Positions 35,461 through 43,238 of a DNA stretch of 58,892 nt are shown here, one piece after another. A model generated the notes under the pieces. That model did not search any database, was not told the DNA's origin, and was given only the letters and a program-made list of their open reading frames with translations. The position numbers and the translations under genes are program-made. The DNA comes from a virus. Within the stretch, counting starts at the first letter, position 1. Every line of letters begins with the position of its first letter. The stretch spans positions 1 to 58,892 of the IMG/VR virus record IMGVR_UViG_3300021962_000120; one strand, given 5' to 3'.

Positions 35461-37035
35461 ATGCCAGTAGTGTTCAGTCCCGGTGAGCCGGAAACCCGGC
35501 CTCTTGACCCCACCGCTGTAGTGTACTGCACCGCCCAACAAGTCGCTGACCTGCTGGACATTGGCCCGCAAGACGCTATCCTCATGAGTGCTGACGCTGA
35601 TACGGATGCCGTGTACATCACAGGCAACGAGTTTCGTCAAGTGGGTTTTAGCGTAGGCGACAAAATCCGTGTGTACAGTGACGCTGACCCCTTCGGTGAG
35701 GATGATTTGGAAATCACCGCTATTGGGCGAGGGGCTGGCGGCAAGGCTGGACATGTCAAACTTACTTTTAGTGGGGCTACGCTGACAACTACGGATTACG
35801 AGGTAGCCGACAACGGGTATGTACAGAACAAAGCCTCGTTCACCAATGGGCGAGTTCGTGGACTGACCAAGGATAAGGTGGAGCATGTCATTCTCAAAAT
35901 GCAAGACCGCATAGACAACATGACTCGCAACGCATGGCGACCGTATTTGGTGGCCGCTGAGTACATCAACTTTGACACTTACAAGCCCTACCGCCGCCGC
36001 TACTACACAGATTATGTCGGTACCAGCCCACTGCTGTTTCGCAATGTACAGCAAATGCTTCGCATTGAATTGTGGCAAGGTGATGATTACCGAGAGATTG
36101 CGGCGGCTGAGGCACGCATTAAGTTCAACGATGTGTCAAATCTTTCATCAGCAAACATTTACCTTTCACCGGGCAACGGTAGTGTAGCAACGCTCGCACA
36201 AGGCACAGGCACAGGCCAGTGGCGTGATGACTTTGATGCCACCACTGTCGCTCAAAACCTCGCTGACCTCATCAACAAGGAGGACAGGGTGAACAAAGCG
36301 GCTGTTGCTTTTTCACCAGCATTTACTTTAGAAGGCTCCACTGCCAATGTAGCCGTTCACAACGAGTTCTTTGCATCAGCCAACAGCGACTACGGCACGG
36401 GTGTGGTGAAGGTCACTTCCATGCGCCCTGTCAAGGCTGGTGAGGTGTGTAGCATCGTCGTGGACAGCAGTGACATTGAACTTGACCAAGTACAGTCGGC
36501 AAGTACCACCGCATCGGCTGAGGCTGGTGGCACGATTACAGTAGCATCCACTACCGATTTCGTACAGGCTGGTGTGGCTACAGACGGCACGAATGTTTTC
36601 CGTTACACGGGTAAAACGGCCACGACCTTTACCGGGTGTGTTGTTGTGACCGGCTCCTTGCCTTCCAGCGGTACGATTACGCAGAAATCATTCCTTGTGG
36701 ACTTGCAAGGTGGAAGCGGAAGCGGTGATGTAGGTCGTTTGCGAGACTGGTGGATTGACCATGAAATGGGCATCATTTACTTCAACAACTCCTATCCGTT
36801 CTTTGAATGGAATGCAATTAAGGTGGCGTACATTTACGGTGAGCGATATGTGGAAAAAGCCATTGAGGATATTTGTGTAAAGATGGTGGCCATTGAATTG
36901 CTGATGGCTGACGACCGTAGCGTGCTGATTCCCGAAGGGACTCAAAACATTGACCTCGCCAGCAAGGTACAACTGTATCAAGCCGAGATTGAGCGAACCC
37001 TACCAAAGTACATTGAGATGGTGGTGTTTGAGTGA
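35461..37035 (+). CDS. Head-tail connector (adaptor-like) protein
   Basis: A 524-residue protein. The N-terminal part, YCTAQQVADLLDI, and the helical C-terminal part (EKAIEDICVKMVAIELLM) match phage gp6-type adaptors, which form the ring under the portal. The centre holds a large beta-rich insertion (about residues 215-430) not seen in usual adaptors of 100-250 residues. Position between head genes and tail genes supports the call. Confidence 0.7.
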   Translation: MPVVFSPGEPETRPLDPTAVVYCTAQQVADLLDIGPQDAILMSADADTDAVYITGNEFRQVGFSVGDKIRVYSDADPFGEDDLEITAIGRGAGGKAGHVKLTFSGATLTTTDYEVADNGYVQNKASFTNGRVRGLTKDKVEHVILKMQDRIDNMTRNAWRPYLVAAEYINFDTYKPYRRRYYTDYVGTSPLLFRNVQQMLRIELWQGDDYREIAAAEARIKFNDVSNLSSANIYLSPGNGSVATLAQGTGTGQWRDDFDATTVAQNLADLINKEDRVNKAAVAFSPAFTLEGSTANVAVHNEFFASANSDYGTGVVKVTSMRPVKAGEVCSIVVDSSDIELDQVQSASTTASAEAGGTITVASTTDFVQAGVATDGTNVFRYTGKTATTFTGCVVVTGSLPSSGTITQKSFLVDLQGGSGSGDVGRLRDWWIDHEMGIIYFNNSYPFFEWNAIKVAYIYGERYVEKAIEDICVKMVAIELLMADDRSVLIPEGTQNIDLASKVQLYQAEIERTLPKYIEMVVFE

Positions 37036-37400
37036 ATCAGCGTGATTTCATGCGTGAGGGTGAAAACATTCACCAGCGTTTGATTGAAGAAGTTTTCAAG
37101 AAAGACAAGCACATGCAGGCACAATTTCGTGAGCAATTCACGACTCAACCCGCTTCGTTTCGTGAGCAAATGGAGCGCATTGAGGCTGGTGCTAAGGGCT
37201 TCACCATTCAAGACGGTTATCCTATCAGCAATCAAACAGGCGAGCCAGCCAGCGAGATTGAGTACAAACTCATCCAAGAGGCTACTGATAAGGCGATGAT
37301 GCGTCAAAACCCCGACCTTGAGCGGTTTAACATGCGCTATGACAACGGCTTTTTTATCCCCATTGACTTCAAGAAAATCATTGAGAAGGAGGGGCTGTGA
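37032..37400 (+). CDS. Small connector-region protein
   Basis: A 122-residue protein starting with GTG 37032 overlapping the previous stop (GTGA). It is helical and charged (MREGENIHQRLIEEVFKKDK) with no recognised motif. By order it may be a head-completion protein. Confidence 0.65.
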   Translation: MNQRDFMREGENIHQRLIEEVFKKDKHMQAQFREQFTTQPASFREQMERIEAGAKGFTIQDGYPISNQTGEPASEIEYKLIQEATDKAMMRQNPDLERFNMRYDNGFFIPIDFKKIIEKEGL

Positions 37401-37849
37401 TGGTCGCCACATGGACTGAGGGGCTGGACTCTCTCATCAACCTTTTCAAGAGCGATTGGAACCGTGCCAACACCAGCAATTATCGCCCCGTGGTTATTGA
37501 TATTGCTGATACTACCGCTGAGCATGGAAAGCGTCTTGACTTGGAAAAGCATGATTATGTGCTGGTGTACGAAACAGCCCACAACGAAGAGGCACCCGAA
37601 CTGTTTTACGACTTTGTAACGACACGCATAAATATCACGGTGGATGTCCGAACAGTTAAGGGGCGCAAGCATTTACAAGCCCTTGAGAACGAAGTGCGGA
37701 GGGTGATACATACCAAGAGGAAAGGCGACGGTACAAACTTTGACCGACTCGTGTTCAAAACCCGCACTGATTTGAGTGACCGAAGCAAGTTCCTTTTCCG
37801 TATGACATTCCAAATTGAAGTCGTGATTTTAGCGGAACTGATACCATAG
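37400..37849 (+). CDS. Tail terminator / head-tail closure protein
   Basis: A 149-residue protein from ATG 37400, with GGAGGGG 5-6 bases before it and overlap with the previous stop. The alpha/beta pattern (YRPVVIDIAD, RINITVDVRTVKGRKHLQAL, FRMTFQIEVVIL) fits the tail-terminator fold, which caps the tail tube and joins it to the head. It precedes the tail tube gene, as expected. Confidence 0.65.
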   Translation: MVATWTEGLDSLINLFKSDWNRANTSNYRPVVIDIADTTAEHGKRLDLEKHDYVLVYETAHNEEAPELFYDFVTTRINITVDVRTVKGRKHLQALENEVRRVIHTKRKGDGTNFDRLVFKTRTDLSDRSKFLFRMTFQIEVVILAELIP

Positions 37850-37859
37850 GTGAACAAGA

Positions 37860-39743
37860 ATGCCATCAACAGTGTACAAGGGCGATTTGGCGGAGGTTTC
37901 CTTTGCTCCCGAAGTTGGAATCAGTATCGTATGTGCTTCGGGCAGTGATGGAACATTTGTCCTTTCACACCCTGCCGCTGGTGACCACTCAAAATTGGTG
38001 TTTACAGGTGCAAACGCCGTGTTGTTTGACACCAACAATTTGCGATACCCCGATGGAATGCTGGTTGGCTCTCAAGTAAAGTTCACCCGAAGTTCGGGGT
38101 CTGCTATTGCAAATGGCGACTTAGACCGTGTGTTCACCATCGTGGGCAATGACGGGCCAAACTTGTACTTGTCTCCTAAAATGCTCACAGGAGCGACTAC
38201 AATCAACGATGCAAATGTCACTCTCCACATCCTACCCTACAAAACTCCTCCTCTTGATTCAGCAATGTCTCAAGGTGCTAACAGCGAGTCTGTTTTGACT
38301 GACCAATTCCTCGGTATCGCTAACGCTCTTACCCTCCCCGAAACCAAAATGGACTTGAAGCGATTCCATGTTGTTGGTCTTGGCCGAGATACCAGCGTGC
38401 AAGTGCCGGGTAAGTTCATCACCGAAGGTGGCTCGTTTGAGGTTGCTATGCACAGTGCCCGATGGCTCAAATACTGCCTCGGTGGAGAAGTGGTGACCAA
38501 CGGTTCTAATTCCGATGTTACGACCGATTTAAGTGCCGCCACAGAAGCGGGTCAAAGTTTTATTACTGTTGATTCAGTAACCAATTTTGACATAAACAAG
38601 TATGTCATCATTCAAGACACGAACTACACACCAGTCACAACCACTCATGATGCTGACATCAGTGATGCCGCTTTGCAGTGGGATGGTACTTTCACTGATA
38701 CCCGATTTGACACGGCTCTTCGCAGTGAGGCTCGCCGCATTATCGGTGTTGATGGAAACAAGATTTACTTGGATGAACCTCTTCAATACCCTCATCCTGT
38801 GATTGTTGATGGTGTTCATCTGAGAGAATACGGTACAAACGCCGCCACACGAAACGCTCCACTTGTTACCGTGTCGGGTAGTACAGCAACGATTACCGAT
38901 GCACAAACTCACCTTCTTTTCACCAACACCTATCAGCCATCATTCAGCCTTGAAGTGTCGCAACGCCGCCGGAATGTGGACTCCGACGAAGGAGCCGTTG
39001 ATGGTGGCCCTACTGACTCAAAGGAATTAACCCGTGTGTTCCGTGGATGCAAGGTCACTGACTTCACCATGACCACGGATAACGATGCCGCTCTCCGATT
39101 GGCTGTGAACTTCAACGCCGCCTTGTGCTACACAGATACGGCTCGTTTGAACGGTAACCCTTCAAAATACGCCGCTCGTCGTATGTTTGACGATACCGCC
39201 AACACGGACACCAACAGATACATTTCGGGTATTGCGCCCTGCACTCAAAAACCATTCATGTTTTACAACGGTTCCATCAACATGGCAGGTGTTCAAGTTG
39301 CTCAAGTGTTGAACTTTACGCTGACTGGGCAAACGGGTATGCAGGCTTTCCACACCATTGGAGGTCAAAGTAGCGTCAATTCGGCTACTGAGCAAGTACC
39401 ATTCGGTGGCTCTCGTAACACCAACATCATGGTTGAGGGTCAAACATCCTATGAGATGACGATGGAAATTGGTGTTGATGACCCCTTGTTCTTCCACAAA
39501 ATGCGCTCCGCTACTGAGTTCAACAGTAGCAAGGAAGGACTTGCTGACAATCAAATCCGCATTGACTTTGAAAAGACGACCACTGAGGGCGAAACTGAAC
39601 GCATGATGCTCATTATTGATGATTATTACATCGTTGAAGCACCACTTCAAATCCCCGAAGACAAGGGCATGGTGAAGTCGCAACTCAAAATCATGCCAAA
39701 GACCATCAAGGTTATTGCACGAGATACCATCATCAAATACTGA
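37860..39743 (+). CDS. Probable major tail tube protein (large)
   Basis: A 627-residue beta-rich protein. It lies between the tail terminator and the chaperone genes, where the tail tube gene is normally found. Segments such as KFITEGGSFEVAMHSARWLKY and TGQTGMQAFHTIGG fit a tube core, and its C-terminus (IIDDYYIVEAPLQIPEDKGM) resembles tube-protein ends. It is far longer than usual tube proteins (150-300 residues), so extra beta domains are probably displayed on the tail surface. No sheath gene was seen, so a non-contractile tail is likely. Confidence 0.65.
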   Translation: MPSTVYKGDLAEVSFAPEVGISIVCASGSDGTFVLSHPAAGDHSKLVFTGANAVLFDTNNLRYPDGMLVGSQVKFTRSSGSAIANGDLDRVFTIVGNDGPNLYLSPKMLTGATTINDANVTLHILPYKTPPLDSAMSQGANSESVLTDQFLGIANALTLPETKMDLKRFHVVGLGRDTSVQVPGKFITEGGSFEVAMHSARWLKYCLGGEVVTNGSNSDVTTDLSAATEAGQSFITVDSVTNFDINKYVIIQDTNYTPVTTTHDADISDAALQWDGTFTDTRFDTALRSEARRIIGVDGNKIYLDEPLQYPHPVIVDGVHLREYGTNAATRNAPLVTVSGSTATITDAQTHLLFTNTYQPSFSLEVSQRRRNVDSDEGAVDGGPTDSKELTRVFRGCKVTDFTMTTDNDAALRLAVNFNAALCYTDTARLNGNPSKYAARRMFDDTANTDTNRYISGIAPCTQKPFMFYNGSINMAGVQVAQVLNFTLTGQTGMQAFHTIGGQSSVNSATEQVPFGGSRNTNIMVEGQTSYEMTMEIGVDDPLFFHKMRSATEFNSSKEGLADNQIRIDFEKTTTEGETERMMLIIDDYYIVEAPLQIPEDKGMVKSQLKIMPKTIKVIARDTIIKY

Positions 39744-39752
39744 GGAATTGGA

Positions 39753-40247
39753 ATGCGAACTTCACTTCAACAATACCGCCGTCTTGGTTCGCTTGCATAC
39801 GCTCGTTGGGTGTGCGAGGCAAACGGTGTTGAGTTCAGCGATGACATGGTGGCTTTGATGGACAACCACGCTATCCACGCTCATGTGGAGAGCCTGTTGG
39901 ATGTTGTGTTTGCTCCTGCTAACGAACCAGCACCGTTGGTGGAGGAAGAGATTGTGAACCCTTTCCCCGCTGACCTTCAAGAATACGATTCATTGACCGT
40001 TGCAGAACTGCGTGCTCTTTGCAAAGAGCGTGGCCTGCCTGTGTACGGCACCAAGGCTGAAATCGTTTTGCGCCTCAAGCAAAACGACGAAGGCATCATT
40101 CCCGAAGAGGAATCGGAAAGCCCTGCCGAAGAGGTGGCCCTTGAAGATGACTCGGAAGCCCCTACCGAAGAGGTAGCCGCATCCAATGGAGAGGAAACTG
40201 ATGAGCAAAACAGTGGTAACGAACAAGAGCCTGCTATTGAAGAATGA
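39753..40247 (+). CDS. Small protein with SAP domain
   Basis: A 164-residue protein. Residues about 80-115 read LTVAELRALCKERGLPVYGT then KAEIVLRLKQ, a clear SAP helix-loop-helix (usually DNA binding). An acidic, repetitive tail (EEESESPAEE, SEAPTEEVA) follows. Its end overlaps the chaperone gene by about 47 bases in another frame. It lies where phages often have a small tail gene; its role is unknown. Confidence 0.75.
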   Translation: MRTSLQQYRRLGSLAYARWVCEANGVEFSDDMVALMDNHAIHAHVESLLDVVFAPANEPAPLVEEEIVNPFPADLQEYDSLTVAELRALCKERGLPVYGTKAEIVLRLKQNDEGIIPEEESESPAEEVALEDDSEAPTEEVAASNGEETDEQNSGNEQEPAIEE

Positions 40248-40572
40248 CGATACGACCAAGCATGTAGTTGGGATTGACCCCAACGACGATACGCAGGTCA
40301 TTGAGGTATGGGTACGAGACATCTCATTCCTTGACATCCAAGCCGCCGCACAACACATGCTTCGTGTGGAAAAAGGCGATGTTACTCTTGATTTGGCTGG
40401 CTACTGGCGATTTGCCTTCTCCAATTGGATTACCAAAACCAACCCCAGTTTGACGACTGATGAATTACTTTCCCTCAAAGGTTACATTGGCGAGCAAGTC
40501 TGTAAAGTGCTCCCGCAGCCACAGGAGTTGGCGGAGGCTATGCAAGGGGGGTTTACGAAGCCGAGCGAGTGA
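40201..40572 (+). CDS. Tail assembly chaperone, first frame (gpG-like)
   Basis: A 123-residue protein from ATG 40201 (MSKTVVTNKS), with GAGAGG upstream. It lies between the tail tube and tape measure and is followed by a second small frame overlapping by 4 bases, the classical pair of tail assembly chaperones (lambda gpG and gpGT) that hold the tape measure before tube polymerisation. Near its end is a run of six G residues (40546-40551), a possible frameshift site. Confidence 0.65.
   Translation: MSKTVVTNKSLLLKNDDTTKHVVGIDPNDDTQVIEVWVRDISFLDIQAAAQHMLRVEKGDVTLDLAGYWRFAFSNWITKTNPSLTTDELLSLKGYIGEQVCKVLPQPQELAEAMQGGFTKPSE
40546..40551 (+). other. Candidate -1 frameshift site in the tail chaperone genes
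   Basis: Six G residues encode GGG GGG in the first frame. Moving back by one base leads into an open frame that continues through GTG 40569 into the second protein without a stop. It lies 18 bases before the stop of the first frame, the usual place in tailed phages. The slip would not be a perfect heptamer, so this is only a candidate. Confidence 0.35.
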
Positions 40573-40844
40573 GGGTGGAAAAGTTCCTCAAGAAAGACAA
40601 GTATGATGCGGTGGAAGACATAAGCACACAAATTGAATTGTGGGCATACATCATCGCTAAGCACTTCGGTATTTCCTTGATGGAAGTTTACTCAATGCCC
40701 CCTCATTTGTTCAAGCAATCGCTCGTGTGGGCGATGGTATCAACCGAAGAGAACAATAAGGAGATTGAGCGTAAGAAGCAACAGGCCAAAGCGGGAGATA
40801 GGGAAGTCGTATCACTGGATTATTCGTTTTTAGACTGGGAGTGA
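40569..40844 (+). CDS. Tail assembly chaperone, second frame (gpT-like)
   Basis: A 91-residue frame starting at GTG 40569, overlapping the previous stop by 4 bases. It is helical, with YIIAKHFGISLMEVYSMPPH and a basic end. It may be made as an extension of the first chaperone by frameshifting, or separately from the GTG with coupling. The tape measure follows 4 bases downstream. Confidence 0.7.
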   Translation: MRVEKFLKKDKYDAVEDISTQIELWAYIIAKHFGISLMEVYSMPPHLFKQSLVWAMVSTEENNKEIERKKQQAKAGDREVVSLDYSFLDWE

Positions 40845-40848
40845 AAGA

Positions 40849-42072
40849 ATGTCGCTAATTTCCATGATTTCCTCCATGTCCAGCATGGTGTCGCAGATTG
40901 GCCCCGGTTTCAAAGCGGCTGGACAGATGGCGATTGAAGCACTCAAAGACTTGGCAAAGTGGTTCAACGACAATGTGATTCAACCGATTAAGGACAAGAT
41001 TGACGAGTTATCGTGGGAGTCCATCAAAGAAAAGGCTAATGAGGCGTGGGAATCAATTAAAACAAAAATTGGTGAACTTTGGGATAGCCTACCCGACCTG
41101 CCCGAAGAACTCACATGGGATTACTGGTTTGGAGAAGGTGGGGTATTTGATTGGGACATCAATTGGAATAGCCTCTTTTCCTTCACACTGCCCGACGAAT
41201 TGACCTACGACCACTGGTTTGGTGAGGGTGGTGTCTTTGATTGGGACTTTGACTGGGATGGGTGGTTTGACTTTGACCTGCCGGATGAACTGACCTACGA
41301 CCATTATTTTGGCGAAGGTGGTGTGTTTAACTGGGATATTGATTGGGGGTCAATCTTTTCTTTCACATTACCCGATTGGATGACGCTGGACTATTACTTT
41401 GGTGAAGGCGGAGTCTTTGATTGGAACATTTCGTGGAGTGACCTGTTTTCGTTCACCCTCCCCGACTGGCTTACCCTTGACTACTACTTCGGTGAAGGCG
41501 GTATTTTTGATTGGGACATCAACTGGGCAAGTATTTTCTCATTTACACTTCCCGATTGGCTTACCTTTGACTATTACTTTGGCGAGGGTGGTATCTTTGA
41601 TTGGGATTTTTCGGGTATTGTAAGCACTATGAGCACCGCTTTTAGTGATGTTGGAACAACCATTGGTGGTTATCTTAAAGCCCCGATTAACACTTTAATT
41701 GAGTCTATCAACAACCTTTTCGCAAATATTAAGTTCACCAAAACCATCCCCAATCCTTTCGGTGATGATTGGAATGTAGGGTTGGATTTGTCTAATTGGA
41801 GTATTCCCGCACTGGCTAAGGGTGGTATTGTAAATGGCCCTACACTTGCTCTTTTGGGTGACAACGCTTCGGGTAGAGAAGCAGTAGTGCCACTTGAAAA
41901 AGCCGGTGAGATGGGCTTTGGAGGACAAGGTAACACTTTCAACATCACAGTCAATGCCAGCGGCATCACCGACCGCACGGACAAGCGTGCCCTTGCTCGT
42001 GAGATTGGCAACATGATTCAGCAAGAGATGGCCCGCAACATCGGCGGCACCACCATGAGGGGGCGGTACTGA
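40849..42072 (+). CDS. Short tape measure protein with six 30-residue repeats
   Basis: A 407-residue protein. The helical N-terminus (GPGFKAAGQMAIEALKDLA) is followed by six tandem 30-residue repeats (residues 84-263) of the type LPDxLTxDYYFGEGGxFDWD, rich in Trp, Tyr, Phe and Asp. The C-terminal part, GGIVNGPTLALLGDNASGRE then AVVPLEKAG and a helical end, is the usual ending of phage tape measure proteins. Most tape measures are 600-2000 residues, so this one is very short and its middle is not helical. It follows the chaperones, as expected. The number of repeats may set tail length. Confidence 0.82.
   Translation: MSLISMISSMSSMVSQIGPGFKAAGQMAIEALKDLAKWFNDNVIQPIKDKIDELSWESIKEKANEAWESIKTKIGELWDSLPDLPEELTWDYWFGEGGVFDWDINWNSLFSFTLPDELTYDHWFGEGGVFDWDFDWDGWFDFDLPDELTYDHYFGEGGVFNWDIDWGSIFSFTLPDWMTLDYYFGEGGVFDWNISWSDLFSFTLPDWLTLDYYFGEGGIFDWDINWASIFSFTLPDWLTFDYYFGEGGIFDWDFSGIVSTMSTAFSDVGTTIGGYLKAPINTLIESINNLFANIKFTKTIPNPFGDDWNVGLDLSNWSIPALAKGGIVNGPTLALLGDNASGREAVVPLEKAGEMGFGGQGNTFNITVNASGITDRTDKRALAREIGNMIQQEMARNIGGTTMRGRY
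41098..41637. repeat. Six tandem 90-bp repeats in the tape measure gene
   Basis: Each unit encodes 30 residues, starting at LPEELT, LPDELT, LPDELT, LPDWMT, LPDWLT and LPDWLT, with the core FGEGG[VI]F[DN]W[DN] in every unit. DNA identity is moderate, so the array is old and maintained by selection. The last unit diverges after its core. Confidence 0.9.
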
Positions 42073-43229
42073 TGGGTACACCAATCCGTCTTGTACGCAA
42101 TGATGGCGGCATCATTGAGTTGATGGCCACCACCCTCACCATGAATGTGGACAGGGGCGTTTCACCTCTTTCTGTGCCCTTTGCTGGCGGTTCCCGTTTT
42201 GCTTTTGACCTCAATCTTCCAAAATCTCTTATCACTATTGAGGGTGTAATGACAGATGATGATTTGTTGAACATTGGGGAATTACAACGAGAAGCCAGTG
42301 CAGTAATTGATTTTTCTCGCATAGCAGGATTGCCTGCTGATTCAGCATTTCGTTGGAACTTTTACGCCGCATACCTCGTAAATGGAATGGCGGATGGTGT
42401 AACTGCTGATGCTGATTATTCTATCAAAATCAACAACAGTTATGAAATATGGCTGGTTAAAAACTCATTATCAAATGAAGGACTTGACGGTGGGCGTTAT
42501 TACATTACTATCCATGATAATTCTTCTGCAAGGAGCGCATCGGACATTGCGGCGAGCCTTGTTACGCTTGTAACCACTTATACCAGTACATTTGAATTAA
42601 CAGCAAATCAAATCAATTCACCCATTGATGGTGCAACAAGCACTGCGGTGGAATTAACAAATGTAAACAAAGGACAAAACGGGAACAATGAAACCATTTC
42701 TTTCCCTTCATACCCGCCCGGTCTTGGTGTTCAAAAGCCTTACCACACACAGTATTCGGGAGGTCGTAGTTCTTCAGCCGTAAGCAATAAAAGTGCTGGT
42801 GATAAAGTGGCTGAATTGTTTGCGGTGCTGAACAACAGCAACAATGGTGGCGGTGGTGCTTCAATAGGCGGAGGGAGCATACATGGTATATCCAATAACC
42901 TTGAAAAAATCTTGAAAGGAAAACTTGAGTTTGAATCTATTTCAAGCAGTAATTTAAAGTATGGAGATTATATCATTGCTATTCAAATCCCATTTTCATC
43001 CAATGTAAACTCAAACGAATCGTTGTTTTACATGCCTACTGGCGGCATGAGAGAAACAATAGACAAAACTGCTAACAATGCAAAACCAGCGGGTACAACT
43101 TTCACTGAAAATAACAGAAAGTACACAGGCATCAAAGGAAGCGTTGCTAACGCTACATTTGTTCAACTTGGTGGTGAACCGCTTTATTCGTACACCATCA
43201 ACTTTGCACCAGTTGATTGGATATTTTGA
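42072..43229 (+). CDS. Distal tail / baseplate protein
   Basis: A 385-residue protein following the tape measure with a one-base overlap, the position of distal tail proteins. The N-terminal part (IRLVRNDGGIIELMATTLTM, GSRFAFDLNLPKSLITIEGV) is beta-rich and resembles the tail-ring domain of such proteins. A Ser/Asn/Gly-rich middle and a beta C-terminus (SYTINFAPVDWIF) follow. It would form the ring on which the giant fibre protein sits. Confidence 0.65.
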   Translation: MGTPIRLVRNDGGIIELMATTLTMNVDRGVSPLSVPFAGGSRFAFDLNLPKSLITIEGVMTDDDLLNIGELQREASAVIDFSRIAGLPADSAFRWNFYAAYLVNGMADGVTADADYSIKINNSYEIWLVKNSLSNEGLDGGRYYITIHDNSSARSASDIAASLVTLVTTYTSTFELTANQINSPIDGATSTAVELTNVNKGQNGNNETISFPSYPPGLGVQKPYHTQYSGGRSSSAVSNKSAGDKVAELFAVLNNSNNGGGGASIGGGSIHGISNNLEKILKGKLEFESISSSNLKYGDYIIAIQIPFSSNVNSNESLFYMPTGGMRETIDKTANNAKPAGTTFTENNRKYTGIKGSVANATFVQLGGEPLYSYTINFAPVDWIF

Positions 43230-43238
43230 GGTGAAGAG

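Noticed and set aside
41098-41637. Regular 90-bp repeats as a CRISPR array
   Set aside because: Repeats are in frame, diverge as protein-coding units do and have no unique spacers.
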